From Streptomyces sp. NBS 14/10 (GTDB taxonomy: Bacteria; Actinomycetota; Actinomycetes; Streptomycetales; Streptomycetaceae), in NCBI RefSeq assembly GCF_002224125.1, contig NZ_NCSM01000005.1:327905-391904 (forward strand): 64,000 bases of DNA. Direction: 5' to 3'. The position numbers were made by a program, and so were the translations under genes. The notes beneath the pieces were generated by a model that worked only from the letters and a program-made list of their open reading frames with translations, was not told the DNA's origin and searched no databases. Shown here piece after piece: positions 35,651-44,023 of this stretch (position 1 is the first letter of the stretch; the number at the start of each line of letters is the position of its first letter).

Positions 35651-36847
35651 TCACTGCCGCTGGGCGGCGGTCCGTTCGCCCAGCTCCTCAAGCACCTCGT
35701 CGACGAGCGGCTGGTGGTACACGTCGGCGACGCGCGCCAGGTGCTCATGCTCCTGGCCCGGCCCAGCGCCCGTCTCGACCACCACGCTGTCAGCGCCGGG
35801 CACCGGCACGCGCCCGGCCGCTTGGTTCAGCAAACCGCGTCGGAGCGCCGCCGCTTCCATGAATGCAACAAGTTGCCAATCCCCGAGTCCCGCAGCACGC
35901 CCCTTGACACGGGCGATCTCCAGGGCCTCGGCCTCCACATGGCGCCGGACACCGCGCTGTACGTCCCGGATCTCCGCCATCTGACGGTTGGCCCGCCACT
36001 CCAGATCGGCGAACGGCCACCAGCCGGTCCAGCCGGGGTACCCCATGTAAGCCGCCATGGCCACTTCGGGCGCCTGGGCGGTGACCTCGCGCCACAGCGG
36101 GTTCAGCCGGCGCAGCCTGCGCCAGGCGGAGACACGCGGCCCGAGCGCCGGGATGGCGAACCCGGCCAGAACCAGCAGCGCGGCGACCGAAGCGGTCAGC
36201 GGCGCCACGCCGTTGGACAGCCAGGGCAGGTCCCGGCCCGCCCAGGAGAAGAGAAAGCCGATCACCTTGCAGGCGCAGTACGCCAGGCCCAGCCAGCACC
36301 CGGCGGCCAGCACCCGCAGCCCCCGGGCGAGCCAGGAGCCGCGCAGGGTGGACGCGTACCGCCGGCACAGCACCCCGAGCCCGGCCAGACCCGAACCGAA
36401 AATGGCCAGATACAGCACCAGGAAGGTGACAACTCCCGGCGCCTCCGCGTATGCGGTGCTGAAGTCGCGGGGGTGCTCGACGGCGTCGGGGCGGCCGACG
36501 GCGAAGCCGATGACGGCGACCGACCACGCCGCGCCGACGGCGGTCACCACCGTACGGGGCCGCACCGCCGACCCGGTCCAGCGCAGCATCAGCACCAGGG
36601 CGCCGGTGGCGAACACCACCACCGAGGAGTAGAGGAAGACCATGGCCAGATTGGCCACGCCCACCAGGCGGTCGAACCAGCGGTAGACACTCGGCGCGGA
36701 GAGCAGGAACACATTCGCCACGCCGGCCGTCATGACGCAGGTCAGGCCCAGGTCGGCGTTCTGCCGGTCGCGGAACCAGGCGCGTGCCTTGTACGCGACG
36801 ATCGCCCACGCGGCGGCGCCGAAGCACAGGTAGACGACGTCAAACAC
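35651..36847 (-). CDS. multipass membrane protein of the MAB_1171c / DUF6545 family
   Basis: 398-residue integral membrane protein. The N-terminal 235 residues hold about seven hydrophobic helices (VVYLCFGAAAWAIVAYKARAW; VMTAGVANVFLLSA; LAMVFLYSSVVVFATGALVLML; VVTAVGAAWSVAVIGFAVG; VVTFLVLYLAIFGSGLAG; AAGCWLGLAYCACKVIGFLF; ASVAALLVLAGFAIPAL). A cytoplasmic C-terminal domain of about 150 residues follows (LNPLWREVTAQAPEVA...DVQRGVRRHVEAEALEIARVKG), which fits DUF6545. The family is called 'putative transporter' without evidence. GTG 36847 overlaps the peptidase stop by 8 nt and starts the first helix at once; an ATG at 36904 would overlap by 65 nt and lacks a ribosome site. Confidence 0.82.
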   Translation of the reverse strand: MFDVVYLCFGAAAWAIVAYKARAWFRDRQNADLGLTCVMTAGVANVFLLSAPSVYRWFDRLVGVANLAMVFLYSSVVVFATGALVLMLRWTGSAVRPRTVVTAVGAAWSVAVIGFAVGRPDAVEHPRDFSTAYAEAPGVVTFLVLYLAIFGSGLAGLGVLCRRYASTLRGSWLARGLRVLAAGCWLGLAYCACKVIGFLFSWAGRDLPWLSNGVAPLTASVAALLVLAGFAIPALGPRVSAWRRLRRLNPLWREVTAQAPEVAMAAYMGYPGWTGWWPFADLEWRANRQMAEIRDVQRGVRRHVEAEALEIARVKGRAAGLGDWQLVAFMEAAALRRGLLNQAAGRVPVPGADSVVVETGAGPGQEHEHLARVADVYHQPLVDEVLEELGERTAAQRQ

Positions 36848-37430
36848 GCGCGCCCCCGCCCTCGCCACCGGTCCCGGTACCGCCCGTCCGTGAGCCGCGG
36901 ACATGCCGCAGCGCGGGCCCGAGCGCGGCGGCGAGTTCGGCCGCCCGCCCCTCGAGCGGCAGTCCGTCGTCGGGCGAGGCCGGCACCACGCGCTCCATGA
37001 GGAGGGTGCCCAGCACCTCGGTCTCGCGCTCGGTCAGGTCGTCGTAGCAGTGGTGGCGCGCGAAGTCCGCGGTCATCCCCAACCGCCGCATGGCGGTGGT
37101 GACATCGACCGACGGCGCCCACATGCGCAGCGCGTCCTCGGTGACGGCGGGGTCCTGGTCGTGGCCGAGCAGCAGATGCCCGACCTCGTGCAGCGCGATA
37201 TGGGTCTGGTGCCAGGGGGACGTCCGCAGTTCGTAGAAGATCCAGAATCCGTCGTCGGTGCTGGCCGTCATGCCCGAGACGACGCCGCCCAGGCTCATCG
37301 GCACCAGGTGTACGGGACGGCCCACCCGGCCCGCCACGAGGTCGCACAGACCCGGCAGGTCGGTCGTGGCCGGCAGCCCGAGCTCCTTGATGAGCTGCTT
37401 GCACCGCCGCCGTATCCGCCCCACTCGCAT
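36840..37430 (-). CDS. ImmA/IrrE-like zinc metallopeptidase ('regulator component')
   Basis: 196-residue protein with the zinc-peptidase motif HEVGH at residues 81-85 inside THIALHEVGHLLLGHD, and a downstream Glu/Asp-rich helix that could supply the third ligand. ImmA/IrrE peptidases cleave XRE-type repressors, and here the gene is directly after an XRE gene. The C-terminal 40 residues are Gly-rich. ATG 37430 starts the conserved MRVGRIRRRCKQLIKELGLP; in-frame GTG 37499 and a start at 37550 would overlap the XRE gene and are possible. Its stop overlaps the membrane-protein start by 8 nt. Role as a repressor-cleaving protease is inference. Confidence 0.83.
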   Translation of the reverse strand: MRVGRIRRRCKQLIKELGLPATTDLPGLCDLVAGRVGRPVHLVPMSLGGVVSGMTASTDDGFWIFYELRTSPWHQTHIALHEVGHLLLGHDQDPAVTEDALRMWAPSVDVTTAMRRLGMTADFARHHCYDDLTERETEVLGTLLMERVVPASPDDGLPLEGRAAELAAALGPALRHVRGSRTGGTGTGGEGGGARV

Positions 37431-37485
37431 GCCCGCACCGTCCTCGTCTCCGATCCGCCGCCAGGACTGGAACAGCCGATCCTGG

Positions 37486-38013
37486 TCACCGTCGGCCACT
37501 GGGCGCCCCGTCGTCGGGATCCCGTGGGCCGCCCGGACCGCCCGGACCACCGGCGTCGGCCGGGTCGGGCGGGAGGTTCATCTGCTGTCGGAACTGGGAG
37601 ATGATCGCGGCAAGGCTGTCCTGCACCTCCGGTGGCAGGCCCACCGAGCGCAGCGCGATACCGCGCACCCGCTTGTCGCGCATCGCGACGAGGAACCGCA
37701 CCTCTTCCTCGACCCGCTCGGCCTGCGACGGGGACAGGTCCCCCAACAGATAGCCGACGGGCACGGCGAAGAACTTGGCCAGGGCCCGCAGCACGTCGGG
37801 GCTCGGGTTGGTGCGCTTGCCGTTGCGCAGCATGGAGAGGTACTGCTCGGTCAGGCCGACCCCGCCGTACTCGTCGCCGCCGCTGATGGCCTCGGCGACA
37901 TGGGCGTTGGTGTAGGGCGCGCCCGGCGGGTGCATGGTGGCGAACAGGTAGTTGAGCCGCCGCGCCAGCGGGTTGCCGTCGGCCTCCGGCGACCCATGGG
38001 TCCCCACTGCCAT
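37486..38013 (-). CDS. EspR-like XRE-family DNA-binding regulator
   Basis: 175-residue helix-turn-helix protein closely resembling mycobacterial EspR in order and spacing: ARRLNYLFATMHPPG, then YTNAHVAEAI, then LTEQYLSMLRNGKRTNPSPDVLRALAKFFAVPVGYLL, then the dimerisation helix EEEVRFLVAMRDKRVRGIALRSVGLP. EspR is a nucleoid-associated activator of a secretion locus; Streptomyces homologues are uncharacterised. The C-terminal 30 residues are Pro/Gly/Asp-rich. ATG 38013 has AGGAGGGGG about 8 nt upstream; a start at 38043 adds ten residues without a better site. It is the first gene of the XRE-peptidase-membrane operon. Confidence 0.88.
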   Translation of the reverse strand: MAVGTHGSPEADGNPLARRLNYLFATMHPPGAPYTNAHVAEAISGGDEYGGVGLTEQYLSMLRNGKRTNPSPDVLRALAKFFAVPVGYLLGDLSPSQAERVEEEVRFLVAMRDKRVRGIALRSVGLPPEVQDSLAAIISQFRQQMNLPPDPADAGGPGGPGGPRDPDDGAPSGRR

Positions 38014-38054
38014 CCGCACCCCCTCCTGCTGGTCACGGCGCATTCACTCACGGT

Positions 38055-38153
38055 TGGTTAAGGCGGACTCGGCCGCGCGATGCATCCTGCCATGGGTATC
38101 GGGCGGCACACCAGCCCACCCCCGGCCGACCATGGCCGGGGCGGACTTAACCA
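38055..38153. promoter_or_regulatory. GGTTAA repeats and hairpin upstream of the EspR-like gene
   Basis: A GGTTAA motif at 38056-38061 and its inverse TTAACC at 38147-38152 flank an 8-bp perfect hairpin (CCCCGGCC / GGCCGGGG, 38120-38141). A third GGTTAA lies at 38462-38467, 40 nt upstream of the 58-codon gene. The hairpin could end the short upstream transcript; the motifs could be operators for the EspR-like protein. The same motif also occurs elsewhere (10567 and 40563 regions), so the case is weak. Confidence 0.35.
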
Positions 38154-38244
38154 GCAGTTGAGGAGCGCGAGCGCTGAGAGGGGCACAAAAGGAAAATCCT
38201 GGTGCCGCCGCGCCGGGCGCGTGAGTTCAGGGGCGCTTGCCGCG

Positions 38245-38421
38245 TCAGTCCACGCTCTGGAGGATGTGCGGCTCGGCCAGGTCGTCCTCGTACCCGGCGA
38301 GCCGGATGGGGGCTGATCTCGCCCAGACTTCCAGGCTGCCCACCTCCGTCGGCTCCGCGAACGCGAACCGCTCGCGGTCCTTGGTCGGCGAATCGTCGCT
38401 CTGTGTCTTCTCGGGGGTCAC
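38245..38421 (-). CDS. 58-residue small protein upstream of the EspR-like cassette
   Basis: A short gene, GTG 38421 to TGA 38245, with AGGGAG 6-7 nt upstream and start context TGTGCG-GTG. The product begins VTPEKTQSDDSPTKDRERF, a charged Ser/Thr/Asp-rich N-terminus, and ends FAFAEPTEVGSLEVWARSAP then IRLAGYEDDLAEPHILQSVD, with one Trp, one Tyr and one His. It has no Cys, signal peptide or membrane segment. Third-position GC is high and the frame is the only one with good codon usage, so it looks translated. I do not recognise a family. It is on the same strand as, and 231 nt before, the XRE gene. It might be a precursor or signalling peptide, or an antitoxin-like small protein; these are guesses. 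Confidence 0.65.
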   Translation of the reverse strand: MTPEKTQSDDSPTKDRERFAFAEPTEVGSLEVWARSAPIRLAGYEDDLAEPHILQSVD

Positions 38422-38606
38422 CGCACACTCCCTAGTGTCGGCTGAACCGGATGTGTCGCCAGGTTAACGAGATCCAGAACGCCGTGCGCGTTGATTCCCA
38501 AGGAGTGGACACCCCGTCCCGGGACCGCGGGCCGGTGGCCACCCGCCCGCGCCGCGACGCACCAGGTCACAAGGGGGTCGCGGGCGGGTACCGCCGAACG
38601 GGTGGC

Positions 38607-39878
38607 TCAGCTCGCGGAGCCCACGTCCTCGGCGAGCGCGTCCCGCTCCAGCCGCTCCACGCGGTTCTCGGCGGGGGTGTGCAGCGCCGCCTCGGCCGCC
38701 TGGGCCCGCTCGGCGTCCGCGAGCAGGGAGTGGCCGGTCGACAGGACGGCCAGACCGACCAGAACCGCGACCGCGCCGACGTAGAACGGCATATGCACGT
38801 CGTAGTGCTCGGCCAGCCGTCCGGCGGCGTACGGCGCCAGACCGCCGCCGATGAACCGGACGAAGCCGTAGGCGGCGGAGGCCACCGAGCGCTCGACCGG
38901 GGCGACGGTCATAACCGCCTGGGTGGTGATGGTGTTGTTCACGCCGATGAAGGCGCCGGCCAGGATCACCGCGGCGATCAGTGTCGTCCGGGACGAGGTG
39001 AACAACCCGATCACCAGGATGTCCAGGGCGAACAGCGCCAGGTTCAGGTACAGGGCGCGGGCTATGCCGAGGCGGGCCTGGAGCCGGGGCGCGACGAACA
39101 CGGAGAAGATCGCGACCAGCACGCCCCAGCCGGTGAAGACATAGCCGAGCTCATGGGTGCCCAGCTCCATGGGGTACGGGGAGTAGCCGAGGACGGTGAA
39201 GAAGCCCCAGTTGTAGCAGAGCGCCATCAGGCCCATGGTGAGCAGCCCGCGGTGGCGGAGCGCCTTGAGCGGGTCGAGGAGCGAGGCGCGGCGGGCGGGG
39301 GTCGGGGTCGGCTGGACCAGGACCAGGGTGGCGATCAGCGCGATCGCCATCAGCACGGAGACGCCGAAGAAAGGCCCGCGCCAGTTGATCCCGCCCAGCT
39401 CGCCGCCCAGCAGCGGGCCGACGGCGATGCCGACGCCGAGCGCGGTCTCGTAGAGGATGATCGCCCCGGCGAACCCGCCGCTCGCCGAGCCGACGATCAC
39501 AGCGAGCGAGGTGGCGATGAACAGGGCGTTACCAAGGCCCCAGCCCGCGCGGAAGCCGACGATGCCGCCGATGCTCCCGGACGCGCCCGCGAGCGCGCTG
39601 AACACCACAATGACCGCCAGGCCCGCCACCAGGGTCCGCTTGGCGCCGATGCGGCTGGAGACGAAGCCGGTGACCAGCATGGCGACGGCGGTGACCACCA
39701 GGTAGCTGGTGAACAGCAGCGACACCTGGCTGGGCGTGGCGTGCAGCTGGCTGGACAGGGCGGGCAGGATGGGGTCGACGAGCCCGATGCCCATGAAGGA
39801 GATCACGCAGGCGAAGGCCACGGCCCATACGGCCTTCGGCTGCCGGAACGGACTCGGGGCGCTGGGATGAGCGGACAA
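38607..39878 (-). CDS. major facilitator superfamily drug-type exporter
   Basis: 423-residue MFS protein with 12 predicted helices. The N-terminal helix is AVWAVAFACVISFMGIGLVDPILPAL, motif A in the 2-3 loop reads GFVSSRIGAKRTLVAG, and the antiporter-type motif C appears as the Gly-rich GVGIAVGPLLGGELG of helix V. These are signs of proton-driven multidrug exporters. TTG 39878 is the probable start (GGGAG 7 nt upstream; no ATG or GTG starts the first helix in frame nearby). The charged C-terminal tail is about 40 residues. It follows the MarR gene on the same strand, which likely represses it. Confidence 0.87.
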   Translation of the reverse strand: MSAHPSAPSPFRQPKAVWAVAFACVISFMGIGLVDPILPALSSQLHATPSQVSLLFTSYLVVTAVAMLVTGFVSSRIGAKRTLVAGLAVIVVFSALAGASGSIGGIVGFRAGWGLGNALFIATSLAVIVGSASGGFAGAIILYETALGVGIAVGPLLGGELGGINWRGPFFGVSVLMAIALIATLVLVQPTPTPARRASLLDPLKALRHRGLLTMGLMALCYNWGFFTVLGYSPYPMELGTHELGYVFTGWGVLVAIFSVFVAPRLQARLGIARALYLNLALFALDILVIGLFTSSRTTLIAAVILAGAFIGVNNTITTQAVMTVAPVERSVASAAYGFVRFIGGGLAPYAAGRLAEHYDVHMPFYVGAVAVLVGLAVLSTGHSLLADAERAQAAEAALHTPAENRVERLERDALAEDVGSAS

Positions 39879-39996
39879 GGTGTACTCCCGGATAGGAATG
39901 CGTTCTGTGAATGCGCTCTCGGGGATGCGGCCGGGCGCGGCGAAACGGGGTGACGGCGGGCCATGCGCCGGGTGTGACAGGAGGGGTGACGGCCCG

Positions 39997-40497
39997 TCAC
40001 TTGGTGGGCGTCGCGGGGCGGCCGCCCGGGCCTGCCACGCTCGCCACGAGGCGCCGCAGCGCGGGCGCGGCCGAGTCGACCGCGGCGGCGAGCGTCGCCT
40101 GATCCTCGGCCGGGAGCGCGGCCAGCAGGCCGGACAGGCGCGTGACACGGTCCCGGCGCCGCTCGGCGAGCAGCCGCCGCCCGGCGTCGGTGATGGACAC
40201 GAGCACGGCCCGGCGGTCGTCCGGGTCGGCGACCCGGGCCGTCAGCCCCTGCTTGGTCAGGCGCTGCACCAGCTGAGTCATGGCGGGCTGGCTCACTCCC
40301 TCGTCGGCGGCGAGCGCGGTCAGCCGGGTGGGGCCCTCGCGGGCCAGCCGGCCGAGGGCGGAGGCGGCGGTCATGCTGATGTCCCGCTTGCCCAGTTGGC
40401 GCACCGCGAGCACCGCCAGCTGTTCCAGGACGTCGGCGATCTCCTCGCGCCGCTCGCGGCCGACCGGATCCTCGCCCGCTATAGCTGCATCACCCAT
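39997..40497 (-). CDS. MarR-family transcriptional repressor
   Basis: 166-residue winged-helix regulator. The recognition region (MTAASALGRLAREGPTRLTALAADEGVSQPAMTQLVQRL) and the wing (GLTARVADPDDRRAVLVSITDAG) are typical MarR. It probably controls the MFS gene that follows by about 120 nt. ATG 40497 is preferred, but an in-frame GTG at 40518 directly downstream of a TATATA -10-like box could give a near-leaderless start. The dyad TGCAT-cacccATGCA spans the start codon and could be an operator. Confidence 0.9.
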   Translation of the reverse strand: MGDAAIAGEDPVGRERREEIADVLEQLAVLAVRQLGKRDISMTAASALGRLAREGPTRLTALAADEGVSQPAMTQLVQRLTKQGLTARVADPDDRRAVLVSITDAGRRLLAERRRDRVTRLSGLLAALPAEDQATLAAAVDSAAPALRRLVASVAGPGGRPATPTK

Positions 40498-40617
40498 GCA
40501 TTCATTTGTATCACACACCTATATAACTGAACGAGCCCTCGCACGCCGCCCGTCCGACACCCCGGGTTAAGGTCTGCTGCGCGCCGCACGCGCGCTGATC
40601 ACATCTGTGGGGGGACC

Positions 40618-42108
40618 GTGTCGATTTCGCGTGCCGTCAAGCCCATCGCCCTGCCCCTGGCGGGGGTCTTGGTGTCCTGCGCCGTGGTGTTCCACTGGCT
40701 GGGCTGGTCCGCGCTGTCCAGCGAGTCGAACGGAGCGTGCGGGGGCCGGTACGACCCGTGCCCCGAAGGGCTCACGCCGGTGCTCATCCTCGCGTTCGTC
40801 TTCACCTTCGCCGGTGCCTTCGGGGTGATCACCGCCGTCGCGATGAACAGCGGATCGCTGGCCACACGCTGGACGGTGTCGCTGGTCGTGGTGGGCCTGA
40901 CCGGCGGCGTATGGCCGGGCGTGCTCGGGTACGAATGGCTGCGCGGGCCGCACCTGGACGTGGCTTGGGAAGCGCCCCGGGACCGCCCCTCCTCCGTGCG
41001 GGCCGTCGGTGACTGGATGCCGGGGCCGTCCACCCTCATCAGGGCGCGCAACGACGGGCTGTTCGCCTACGACACCTCGGACGGCACCCGGCGGTGGACC
41101 GTCCCGGCGCCCGAGCGGAGATCGGTGTGCACGATGAGCCGCACCACGCCGTCCGCCATCGGTCTAGTGGGCCTCGGGCGGTACGAGAAGCCCTGCGACA
41201 CCGTGATCGCCGTCGATCTGTCCTCCGGCCGCACGCTGTGGACGAAGAAGATCAGCGCCGATGACTCCGTCACCCGGGCCACCGACGCCCGGCTGGTCGG
41301 CGCCGGTGACACCGCGGTGGCCCTGGAGCGGAAGGCGGTCGTCGGGCTCGGGCTACGCGACGGCGCGGCCCGGTGGCGCAGCCCGCTGGACCGCGACTGC
41401 GAGGCCCTGGCCGTCGACGCGACGCCCGAGCGCGCCCTGGTCGTGGAGCAGTGCACCAGCACCGACGGCGAGAACGCCAAGATGCGGCTGTCCGCCCTCG
41501 ACCCGCGGTCCGGCGCGTGGCAGTGGCACAGCACGCTGCCGACGGAGAGCAAGTGGAAGGCGCTGTTCATGCTCTCGGCCGACCCGATCGTCGTGTACGT
41601 GGACGAGGACGACGACCGCGGGACCGACGCGGTGATCAGCTTCGACGACAAGGGGCGGCGGCAGGCCGTGATCCCCCGGTCCGGCCCGGAGGACGACCTC
41701 AACTTCCAGGTCATGCCGTACGGCTACAGCCAGCCCTTCGACGCCCGGCCGGTCTTCCGGTCGGTGGTGGCCAAAGGGCTGTTCATCACCGCTGTCGGCC
41801 CGACGGACAAGGACGCTCCCGAAGACGTCGCCGCGTACTCGCTGAAGGACGGCAAGCGCGTCTGGAAGACATCGCTCGGCGCGGCCGTCGCCGCCCTGAC
41901 GCAGGACCGCGCGGGAGAGCTCGATCTCCTGGCCGGTGGCGGCGTATGGCGTCTCGACCCGGCCACCGGTGAGAAGCACGGCCGAACCCCGCTGCGCGGC
42001 GCGCCGGCCGGCGACGTCCTCGCCCTGCACCGGGTGAAGAGCGGCCGGTACGTGATCGTCAACTCGAACGGGGCGGAGGACACGCCACCGGTGTTCGCGG
42101 TCAAGTAG
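40618..42108 (+). CDS. membrane-anchored PQQ-like beta-propeller protein
   Basis: 496-residue protein with two or three N-terminal membrane helices (IALPLAGVLVSCAVVFHWLG; VLILAFVFTFAGAFGVITAVAM; VSLVVVGLTGGVWPGVLGY) followed by a large extracytoplasmic domain. That domain has PQQ/quinoprotein-like blade repeats of the form 'A-x-D-x-x-x-G-x-x-x-W' (for example AVDLSSGRTLWTKKI, ALDPRSGAWQWHS, AYSLKDGKRVWKTSL). Four cysteines outside the helices may form disulfides. Such propellers in Streptomyces often sit in kinase or cell-wall contexts; no cofactor-binding residues are evident. GTG 40618 has GGGGGGA 4 nt upstream. It is divergent from marR and convergent with the TROVE gene. Confidence 0.8.
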   Translation: MSISRAVKPIALPLAGVLVSCAVVFHWLGWSALSSESNGACGGRYDPCPEGLTPVLILAFVFTFAGAFGVITAVAMNSGSLATRWTVSLVVVGLTGGVWPGVLGYEWLRGPHLDVAWEAPRDRPSSVRAVGDWMPGPSTLIRARNDGLFAYDTSDGTRRWTVPAPERRSVCTMSRTTPSAIGLVGLGRYEKPCDTVIAVDLSSGRTLWTKKISADDSVTRATDARLVGAGDTAVALERKAVVGLGLRDGAARWRSPLDRDCEALAVDATPERALVVEQCTSTDGENAKMRLSALDPRSGAWQWHSTLPTESKWKALFMLSADPIVVYVDEDDDRGTDAVISFDDKGRRQAVIPRSGPEDDLNFQVMPYGYSQPFDARPVFRSVVAKGLFITAVGPTDKDAPEDVAAYSLKDGKRVWKTSLGAAVAALTQDRAGELDLLAGGGVWRLDPATGEKHGRTPLRGAPAGDVLALHRVKSGRYVIVNSNGAEDTPPVFAVK

Positions 42109-42142
42109 CCGAGGACGCGACCGCCGCGGCCCTGCTGCCCCA

Positions 42143-43774
42143 TCAGCCCTCCCAGGGCCAGCGGGCGTTCCGACCGGCCTCCAGGAGCGGGATCATGCGG
42201 AAGGCATGGTCCGTCAGGCCCCCGAACGCATGGCGGTTGCCACCGCCCGAGGGCATCGCCCCGGCCCGGTAGCCCGCCATGTTCCACATGTAGACCGGCA
42301 CTTCGGCGGGCACCAGGTCGTCGATGTGCGTCTCGGGCATACCGCCCCACTGGCCGTGGCAGTTCGACGGCAGCCAGCCGGGGCGGGTCTGCTCATCAGT
42401 GACGATGACGATCCGGTCGTGACCGGCGTAGTGCTTCTTGACGGCGGAGGGGATGTCGGTGCCGTTGATCCGCCCGAACTCCTCCATGAGCCGCAGCGCG
42501 CTGCCGCCCTTGGACACCGTGAGCCGCCGGCTGCTCATGCCGAACTCGACCAGCGTCGGGGCCTCGGCCCGCACCGCGAGACCCGCGCCGAACACCGCGG
42601 CCTGCTCGGCGAGCGGGATGTCCGAGGTGTTCGGGGTGGAGTATCCGTAGCCGGGGAACATCGACGGCGACCGGTCGATCAGGATCAGCGTCCGGCCGGG
42701 CAGCGACGGCACGTTGGCCAGCGAGGCGTTCAGCGCCTTCTCCAGGGCGTGGCCCCAGCGCAGCGACCGGGTGTGCTTGTACGCCGCCCAGAACCGGAAC
42801 GGGAACATACGCGACCGCGCGACCTGCGCGGGGTCAGCGATGCGCGCGGCCACCTGCTCGGCGACCTCGTCCGGGACACCGGCCTCGTCGAAGTTGCGCA
42901 GATTGCGCACCAGCGCCATCAGGCCCATGGCCGGGATGGCCGCTTCCCAGGCCGCCTTGTCCATCGGCCCCTGAAGCCAGCCGGCCAGCCGCTCCCAGGT
43001 GAACCCCGCGCCCGCGAGCCCGCCAGGGGCGGTGACCAGCGAGGGGTCGAGCACATATGCCCGGCGGTCCGGGACCGGAAGCGCGGAGAGCTCGGCCGCG
43101 GCCCGCAGCACGGTGAGGTTCTCGGGGATCTCGGTGTCGCGGCCGTGGCGCCGGTCGAGGGCGTGCTTGAACAGATCACCCTGCCACGGCTTGTCGTCCG
43201 CCGGGCGGGCGTGCACGAGGTTGAGCACATCGCCGAACCGGAAACCCTTGGCGGCGGTGTCGTACTTGAGCAACGACCGCTCGTCGTAGAGGCGCCGTAC
43301 GGCGTCGGCCACGCCGCGCTTGACGGGCTTGGGCAGCGCCCGGCCGTACCGGCCGGTCCAGTAGCCGAGCATCTCCCCCGGCTCGTCGGCGCGCCGCAGC
43401 ACCGAGTCCACGACCTGCCGCGAGTGGCCGGGCGCCGCCGCGTCCAGGCGCGCCCTGACGTACTCGGCGGCGCCCACCAGGGACGCGGTACGCATATTGC
43501 CCCCGCGGCGCAGCCAGCCCAGCAGCCGGGCGGTCCACTCCGGGTCCTCGACGGCCAGCTTCCGCACCAGGTGGCGGTAGCGGTCGTCGCGGTCGTCGCC
43601 CTGCTCGTAGAAGGTGTCGGTGCCGACCAGGTTGGACACCGCGAGGAGGAACAGCTCGCTCTTGTCGTCGCGGAGGTATCCGGTCGCGCCCTCGTGGGTG
43701 GCCGTCCGCTCCCCGGTGGTGGCGATCGGCGAGACGGCCGCCCGGCGCGTGGCACGGGTGTTGAAGCGAGCCAT
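42143..43774 (-). CDS. TROVE-domain protein, Ro60/Rsr homologue
   Basis: 543-residue ring-shaped RNA-binding protein of the Ro60 family. The N-terminal HEAT-like TROVE region (SELFLLAVSNLVGTDTFYEQGDDR; DPEWTARLLGWLRRGGNMRTASLV) is followed by the C-terminal von Willebrand A fold with the MIDAS sequence ILIDRSPSMF. Bacterial Rsr binds Y RNAs and, with PNPase, degrades or matures structured RNA. No phage or PNPase gene is adjacent. ATG 43774 has GAGGGGGAAA upstream. The 250 nt between it and the next gene contain no Y-RNA motif I can establish by eye. Confidence 0.93.
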   Translation of the reverse strand: MARFNTRATRRAAVSPIATTGERTATHEGATGYLRDDKSELFLLAVSNLVGTDTFYEQGDDRDDRYRHLVRKLAVEDPEWTARLLGWLRRGGNMRTASLVGAAEYVRARLDAAAPGHSRQVVDSVLRRADEPGEMLGYWTGRYGRALPKPVKRGVADAVRRLYDERSLLKYDTAAKGFRFGDVLNLVHARPADDKPWQGDLFKHALDRRHGRDTEIPENLTVLRAAAELSALPVPDRRAYVLDPSLVTAPGGLAGAGFTWERLAGWLQGPMDKAAWEAAIPAMGLMALVRNLRNFDEAGVPDEVAEQVAARIADPAQVARSRMFPFRFWAAYKHTRSLRWGHALEKALNASLANVPSLPGRTLILIDRSPSMFPGYGYSTPNTSDIPLAEQAAVFGAGLAVRAEAPTLVEFGMSSRRLTVSKGGSALRLMEEFGRINGTDIPSAVKKHYAGHDRIVIVTDEQTRPGWLPSNCHGQWGGMPETHIDDLVPAEVPVYMWNMAGYRAGAMPSGGGNRHAFGGLTDHAFRMIPLLEAGRNARWPWEG

Positions 43775-44023
43775 GAGATTTCCCCCTCGTACATGGATGT
43801 CCAGGTGAAGTGGCCCCCGCCCGCGCGCCTGGACGCGTTCACTGTAGCGACGACGGCCCTGGACACCGAACCGATTAACGGCCCCGGCCCCTCCCCCGTA
43901 CGAGCCATCGCCACCTCCCGCCACCGGGGGAAACGCATTTCGCTCCGCGCAGCGATGTGGGCCCGTACCGGCGAATGACACGTTGGTGCGGGGATCCGGT
44001 TCGGCCGCGAAGGAAAGGCGCGT

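Noticed and set aside
34193..38421. The P450 as a member of the EspR-like operon.
   Set aside because: A 13-bp GC hairpin and a 195-nt gap separate it from the membrane-protein gene, so I treat it as a separate unit.
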